Source: JBBKWJ01 sp037968895 (GTDB lineage: Bacteria > Actinomycetota > Acidimicrobiia > Acidimicrobiales > SZUA-35). Taken from it: a stretch of 25,808 bases of DNA. How positions within the stretch are numbered: the first letter of the stretch is position 1; every line of letters begins with the position of its first letter. The stretch spans positions 1-25,808 of the forward strand of contig JBBKWJ010000015.1 of assembly GCA_037968895.1 (NCBI GenBank), read 5' to 3'. Below, in pieces: positions 22,065-25,808 of this stretch. Made by a program: the position numbers and the translations under genes. Below the pieces are notes generated by a model that was not told the DNA's origin, made no database searches, and was given only the letters and a program-made list of their open reading frames with translations.

Positions 22065-23015
22065 GTGGCGAAGGCCATCATTGCGGCAAACCCGGGCGAC
22101 AACCTCGGTACAGACAAGCGACTTCGACCTGTCGTCTCGTACGACCCGATGTGGGGTGCAATCGCCATCCTGTCGATTCTGGCCCTTGGGTTACTCGCTC
22201 CGTCTGGCCTCTGGTTACTCGCCTTCATTGGCGTCATCATTCTGGTCCACGAGGCCGGGCACTTCTTTGTGGCGAAGGCCTCAGGAATGCAGCCAACTGA
22301 ATTCTTCTGGGGCTTCGGCCCCGAAATCGTTGCGGTACAAATCGGTGCACTTCGGGTCGGACTGAAAGCGGTCTTCCTAGGCGGATACGTGAAGATTCCA
22401 GGTATGACGCCGTCTGAGGTTGTCGCTCCCGACTTTGACGAGGCTCGTACCTATCGGTCCGCTTCTCACCTCGGGCGACTCCTTACAATCCTCGCTGGTC
22501 CCGCAACCAACCTCGTGTGTGCAGTTGTGGCGTTCGCCATTGCCGCTCGAATGGGCGGCAATTCGCTCGTTGACTCCGTTGGAATTGGCTTCGAATACAT
22601 CTGGCTCGTTGTCGAGGGAACAGCTCAAGCATTGTGGATCTGGGTCACTAGCATCGGCGGGTATCTTGGCGCCACTATCAACGGCGGGCAACCTCCGGTT
22701 CGGTTCCTGTCGCCGGTCGCTCAGGCCGAAATAACCAGTGACGCTGTCAGTGCAGGCCTCAGCCAATCGCTTCTCTGGTTCGGCATCCTGTCGTGTGCCA
22801 TCGGCGGGATCAACCTTCTGCCGCTGCCTCCGCTCGATGGCGGCCACGCCGCGATGGCCATTGCGGAGTGGTTCACACAACTCGTTCGTCGTGACCGCTC
22901 GGTTCGCTTCGATCTCAAGCGGCTTGAACCGCTGGCATACGTAACGCTGTTTGCGCTTGCAGTTCTTTCGGTCTCTGCACTGATCATGGATATTCGAGGC
23001 ACGCCGCTCTCGTAA
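22065..23015 (+). CDS. M50-family site-2 zinc metalloprotease (intramembrane)
   Basis: The 316-residue membrane protein carries the zinc motif HEAGH (His62, Glu63, His66) in a hydrophobic segment (LAFIGVIILVHEAGH) and the second conserved region NLLPLPPLDGGH with the Asp ligand. An FFWGFGPEIVAVQIGALRVGLKAVFLGGYVKIPGM segment between them is typical of RseP/Rip1-like proteases, but I see no clear PDZ domain. At least four hydrophobic segments are present. These proteases cut within the membrane, often releasing anti-sigma factors. I chose GTG at 22065, with GGAGG six bases upstream, over an earlier GTG at 21972. The gamma-carbonic-anhydrase gene follows by 41 bases. Confidence 0.93.
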   Translation: MAKAIIAANPGDNLGTDKRLRPVVSYDPMWGAIAILSILALGLLAPSGLWLLAFIGVIILVHEAGHFFVAKASGMQPTEFFWGFGPEIVAVQIGALRVGLKAVFLGGYVKIPGMTPSEVVAPDFDEARTYRSASHLGRLLTILAGPATNLVCAVVAFAIAARMGGNSLVDSVGIGFEYIWLVVEGTAQALWIWVTSIGGYLGATINGGQPPVRFLSPVAQAEITSDAVSAGLSQSLLWFGILSCAIGGINLLPLPPLDGGHAAMAIAEWFTQLVRRDRSVRFDLKRLEPLAYVTLFALAVLSVSALIMDIRGTPLS

Positions 23016-23056
23016 AGGGCCGCCTCCCTTGCAAGCAGGCGATAGCGTTTGACGCT

Positions 23057-23575
23057 GTGCCTATCTACGCTCTCGGAGATCTCACTCCATCGATCGACCC
23101 AACCGCCTTCATCCACCCAGATGCCGTCATCATCGGTGATGTCACGATTGGTGCCGGTTCGTCGGTGTGGCCATGTGCGGTTCTCCGCGGTGACGGCGGG
23201 GGAATCCGTATAGGGGAGCGGACGTCAATCCAAGACGGAAGCGTGTTGCACACGACACCCGAGTGGGAAACGGTTGTTGGCGACGACTGCGTGATCGGCC
23301 ACATCGTGCATCTCGAGGGCTGCACCATCCAAGATCGTGCCCTTGTGGGAAATGGTTCGGTCGTGTTACACCGGGCCATTGTCGAGTCGGGCGCCCTCGT
23401 TGGAGCGAATGCGGTAGTAACCAACGACATGGTCGTCCCCAGTGGCGCAATGGCGCTCGGCATTCCGGCCAAGATCAGGCCAGATACTGTGACTCCCGCG
23501 ATGATAAGCCAGGGCGCCGACTCCTATACCGAGCGAGCCCGGTTCTACAAAACAGAGCTACGACGCCTCGACTAA
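23057..23575 (+). CDS. Gamma-carbonic-anhydrase-like hexapeptide-repeat protein
   Basis: The 172-residue protein folds as a left-handed beta-helix by its hexapeptide pattern: AVIIGDVTIGAGSSVWPCAVLRGD, IRIGERTSIQDGSVLH, CVIGHIVHLEGCTIQDRALVGNGSVVL, ALVGANAVV. It ends in a helix with YTERARFYKTELRRLD. Family members are trimers that bind zinc or iron through three His. His65 and His82 are present, but the third position, usually His in GHxxxLHGC, is Glu87 in HLEGC; His85 is a possible substitute. This variant appears in other actinobacteria. Activity is therefore unproven. The start is GTG at 23057, without a Shine-Dalgarno. Confidence 0.92.
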   Translation: MPIYALGDLTPSIDPTAFIHPDAVIIGDVTIGAGSSVWPCAVLRGDGGGIRIGERTSIQDGSVLHTTPEWETVVGDDCVIGHIVHLEGCTIQDRALVGNGSVVLHRAIVESGALVGANAVVTNDMVVPSGAMALGIPAKIRPDTVTPAMISQGADSYTERARFYKTELRRLD

Positions 23576-23629
23576 GTAGTATCACCCTCAGAAGTTCACT
23601 TTTCTGGCGGTGCCGCCGATGTAGAAAAC

Positions 23630-25808
23630 GTGCCGATTCTCATCGAGCGCGTGCGACGTACGCCGCTTCTTCCACCCGTCTGGCTACTCAGTCTGGGACT
23701 ACTGGCTGTCTCAGTCTGCATTGGCGCGTTCGCGCTTCCTGGGCATTCCGCGCTCTCCGACGCCGTATCGATCCATCCTCTGATCCTCATCGCGATGTTT
23801 GTGGCGACCGAGTTTCTTGTGGTGCACGTTGAATTTCGCTCAGAGGCTGGCCGGTTTTCCTTCTTTGAGGTACCGCTTGTTCTCGGCCTTATCTATTCGA
23901 CGCCGACCGAGCTGTGGCTGGCAAGCGTGGCTTCTGGCGTCATTGTCTATGCCGCAATCAGACGCCAGCCTCTGATCAAATGGGTCTTTAACGTCGCCAA
24001 CGGTTCGTTGAAGGTTGGGATTACTGTCCTCCTGTTGCGCTGGTTGCTCGGCTCGATCCCGCCGTTAGAGCCTGTCGGGTGGATTGTCATCATCGCCGTC
24101 TGCCTTTTGACGGCTGCGCTTGAGATCGTGCTCGTCACGATTGTTATTACTCTGACCGAAGGTCGCCCCCGACCGGCCATGTTCAGGGCGATGCTTGGCT
24201 TTGCGGTTGGTGTAGCTGGCGCGAACGTGCTTCAGGCGCTCATCGCGGGCTTACTCCTTGTCCAGGAGCCGCTGGGCGTTGTGTTGCTTGCGGTGCTCAC
24301 CACGATGATCTACCTGGCCAACAAGGCGTTCGCCGCCGAGCGAGAGCAACGAGAACGAGTTGAGTTCTTGTACAACAGCACCCGTTCCCTGCGAGAAACA
24401 ACGAGCGATAGCGAAGCCGTCGCTGGACTGCTAGTCGAAGTAGCTCAGATGTTCAGGGCCGAGCAAGCGTCACTTGTTCTCTTTGGTGCGCCAGACACTG
24501 ATCAAGCCGCAATCGAGCATCACTATGACGGGGTGCTCACACGAGCGACCACAGTGCCAGACGACAAACTTGCGCTTGTCCGCCAGCGAGCCGACTGGGC
24601 TGCCTTGCCTCGCATGCTCGACGAACCAGACTTACCCGCTCATCTGCGGTCGCTCAACCTTCGTGACGGCATGGTTGGCACCTTGATGACCGACAAGCGT
24701 CACGTTGGTGTGCTTGTGGTCGGCAACCGACTTGGCAACATCTCGACGTTCACCGCTGATGACCTTCGCCTCTTTCGCAGTCTCGTTGATCAATCGGCCG
24801 TCGCTCTTGAGAATGACCAGTTGGAGCAAACGCTATCTGAGTTGCGCCGACTGGAGTCAGAGCTGGCGCATCAGGCGGCGCACGATGCTCTCACCGGCCT
24901 AGCCAATCGGGCGCTGCTGAGCCAGCGCCTCGAGTCGTTGCTGGCCGAAGAGGCGAACGTTGCGTTGTTGTACCTTGACCTCGACGATTTCAAGCCTGTC
25001 AACGACACGCTCGGCCACGCCGCCGGCGATGAGTTGTGGGTGGAATGCGCTCGGCGACTCAATGAAGCCATTCGAACCGACGACCTCGTTGCGAGGCTCG
25101 GTGGTGACGAGTTTGCGGTTGTTGTCCGAGAGGCCCATTCGGGCATCGCCGTAGCCGAACGCATCTTGGCGTCACTCTCCGACGTGTTCATGCTCGGCGA
25201 TAAGGAAGCGAGGGTTGGCGCCTCGATCGGCCTCGTCCTAGCCGCCGAGTCTGACTCGGCCTCCGAACTCCTTGGTAAAGCGGATGCAGCGATGTACGCG
25301 GCGAAGCAGTCTGGCAAAGGTGGGTTCACCATCTACGAGCCTGCGATGCAGCTTCGCATGTCGCAGCAGCAAGAGCTACGGACCCAGTTGCGTCGGGCCG
25401 TGGAGCTCGATGAGTTTGTCGTGTTGTATCAGCCGATCGTCGACCTTGCGTCGCGAACGGTTGTCGGGGCCGAGGCCCTGGTGCGCTGGCGGCCAGGCGA
25501 CCAAGACGTGGCCCCTGCGAAGTTCATCGAAGAAGCTGAGCGAGCTGGCCTCATTGTCGCCATCGACCGCATCGTGTTTACGCACGCCGTAGAGGCGCTA
25601 TCCGAACTCCAAGCGATCGACAGCGACTTCTTCGTTTCGTCCAATCTCTCCGCCCGGCAGCTGAGCGAGCCCGACCTCGTTGAGTTCCTCAGCAACTTCC
25701 CCGACCGGCCTGGTGTCGCGAATGGTTCACTTGTTCTCGAGATCACTGAAACTGCCTTGGTTCGTAACCCAGAGAACGCGGTCACGACGCTCGACGAGAT
25801 TAAGGACC
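23630..25808 (+). CDS. Membrane GAF-GGDEF-EAL c-di-GMP enzyme (C-terminus cut by window edge)
   Basis: From the GTG at 23630 the frame is open to the window edge (726 residues). Residues about 13-240 hold several hydrophobic membrane segments, with VHVEFRSEAGRFSFFEVPLVLGLIYS between them, a pattern I know from actinobacterial GGDEF-EAL proteins. A GAF-like domain follows (about 260-405). The cyclase domain has HDALTGLANRALL, the metal Asp in YLDLDDFKPVND, and intact RLGGDEF (Gly491 onward). An RxxD (RTDD) five residues before GGDEF gives the product-inhibition site. The phosphodiesterase domain has GAEALVRW (Glu615), SSNLSARQLS and LEITETAL. Both activities may be live, so it makes or degrades c-di-GMP. 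It begins 54 bases after the carbonic-anhydrase-like gene; GTG at 23630 is the first possible start. Confidence 0.95.
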   Translation, partial: MPILIERVRRTPLLPPVWLLSLGLLAVSVCIGAFALPGHSALSDAVSIHPLILIAMFVATEFLVVHVEFRSEAGRFSFFEVPLVLGLIYSTPTELWLASVASGVIVYAAIRRQPLIKWVFNVANGSLKVGITVLLLRWLLGSIPPLEPVGWIVIIAVCLLTAALEIVLVTIVITLTEGRPRPAMFRAMLGFAVGVAGANVLQALIAGLLLVQEPLGVVLLAVLTTMIYLANKAFAAEREQRERVEFLYNSTRSLRETTSDSEAVAGLLVEVAQMFRAEQASLVLFGAPDTDQAAIEHHYDGVLTRATTVPDDKLALVRQRADWAALPRMLDEPDLPAHLRSLNLRDGMVGTLMTDKRHVGVLVVGNRLGNISTFTADDLRLFRSLVDQSAVALENDQLEQTLSELRRLESELAHQAAHDALTGLANRALLSQRLESLLAEEANVALLYLDLDDFKPVNDTLGHAAGDELWVECARRLNEAIRTDDLVARLGGDEFAVVVREAHSGIAVAERILASLSDVFMLGDKEARVGASIGLVLAAESDSASELLGKADAAMYAAKQSGKGGFTIYEPAMQLRMSQQQELRTQLRRAVELDEFVVLYQPIVDLASRTVVGAEALVRWRPGDQDVAPAKFIEEAERAGLIVAIDRIVFTHAVEALSELQAIDSDFFVSSNLSARQLSEPDLVEFLSNFPDRPGVANGSLVLEITETALVRNPENAVTTLDEIKD

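Noticed and set aside
23605..23620. GGCGG-TG-CCGCC hairpin as terminator after the carbonic-anhydrase-like gene
   Set aside because: Very short stem and loop, no T-run, and it lies just before the next start codon.

Overview
The window looks like chromosomal DNA of a GC-rich actinobacterium, most likely a marine or freshwater Acidimicrobiia-type lineage. The reasons are two predicted F420-type oxidoreductases, many GTG starts, several genes with no Shine-Dalgarno but a -10-like hexamer just before the start codon, lipoproteins with Thr/Pro-rich linkers, and a membrane GGDEF-EAL protein of the actinobacterial type. The taxonomy is inferred from gene content only. Coding density is very high: 24 protein genes and no gene-free stretch over 300 bases. 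I saw no tRNA, rRNA, CRISPR array or insertion sequence.

The most interesting content is two genes that are each split by a single in-frame TGA placed exactly where the family has a redox-active selenocysteine or cysteine. One is a SelU/peroxiredoxin-like protein (14676-15236, minus strand; U-L-P-C motif). The other is a UGSC-family selenoprotein (18345-18884, minus strand; U-G-S-C motif). Each TGA is followed at suitable distance by a hairpin with a small loop carrying a G in its first two positions, the bacterial SECIS pattern. A standard caller would report each as two fragments. No selA, selB, selC or selD is in the window, so the Sec machinery must lie elsewhere in the genome. The UGSC gene is the middle gene of a tight three-gene cluster: thioredoxin-fused large protein (18898-20358), UGSC selenoprotein, pentapeptide-repeat-like protein (17653-18333). 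A 7-bp inverted repeat lies right before the first start codon.

Layout. 1-9770 is a minus-strand block: secreted GSDH-PKD-FN3 protein (cut by the window edge), cytochrome P450 with a clear leaderless promoter, YtcJ-like amidohydrolase, a degenerate GGDEF protein, an HtrA-like lipoprotein protease, a PPOX/F420 split-barrel protein, malonyl-CoA decarboxylase and a cysteine-poor thioredoxin-fold protein. 9899-11958 (plus) holds an eIF2B-fold protein without recognisable catalytic residues and an unknown lipoprotein, ending at a strong hairpin. 12052-15236 (minus) holds a luciferase-like F420 oxidoreductase coupled to a probable methylsuccinyl-CoA dehydrogenase, and the SelU-like selenoprotein. 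15296-17645 holds mutY, overlapped tail to tail by a sensorless histidine kinase, and a divergent NarL-type response regulator. After the selenoprotein cluster, 20529-25808 (plus) holds an MBL-fold hydrolase, a flavin reductase, an M50 protease, a gamma-carbonic-anhydrase-like protein and a membrane GAF-GGDEF-EAL protein that runs off the end.

Together the genes suggest an aerobic heterotroph with CoA-thioester metabolism (malonyl-CoA, possibly the ethylmalonyl-CoA route), F420 chemistry, c-di-GMP signalling and selenium-dependent thiol redox chemistry.
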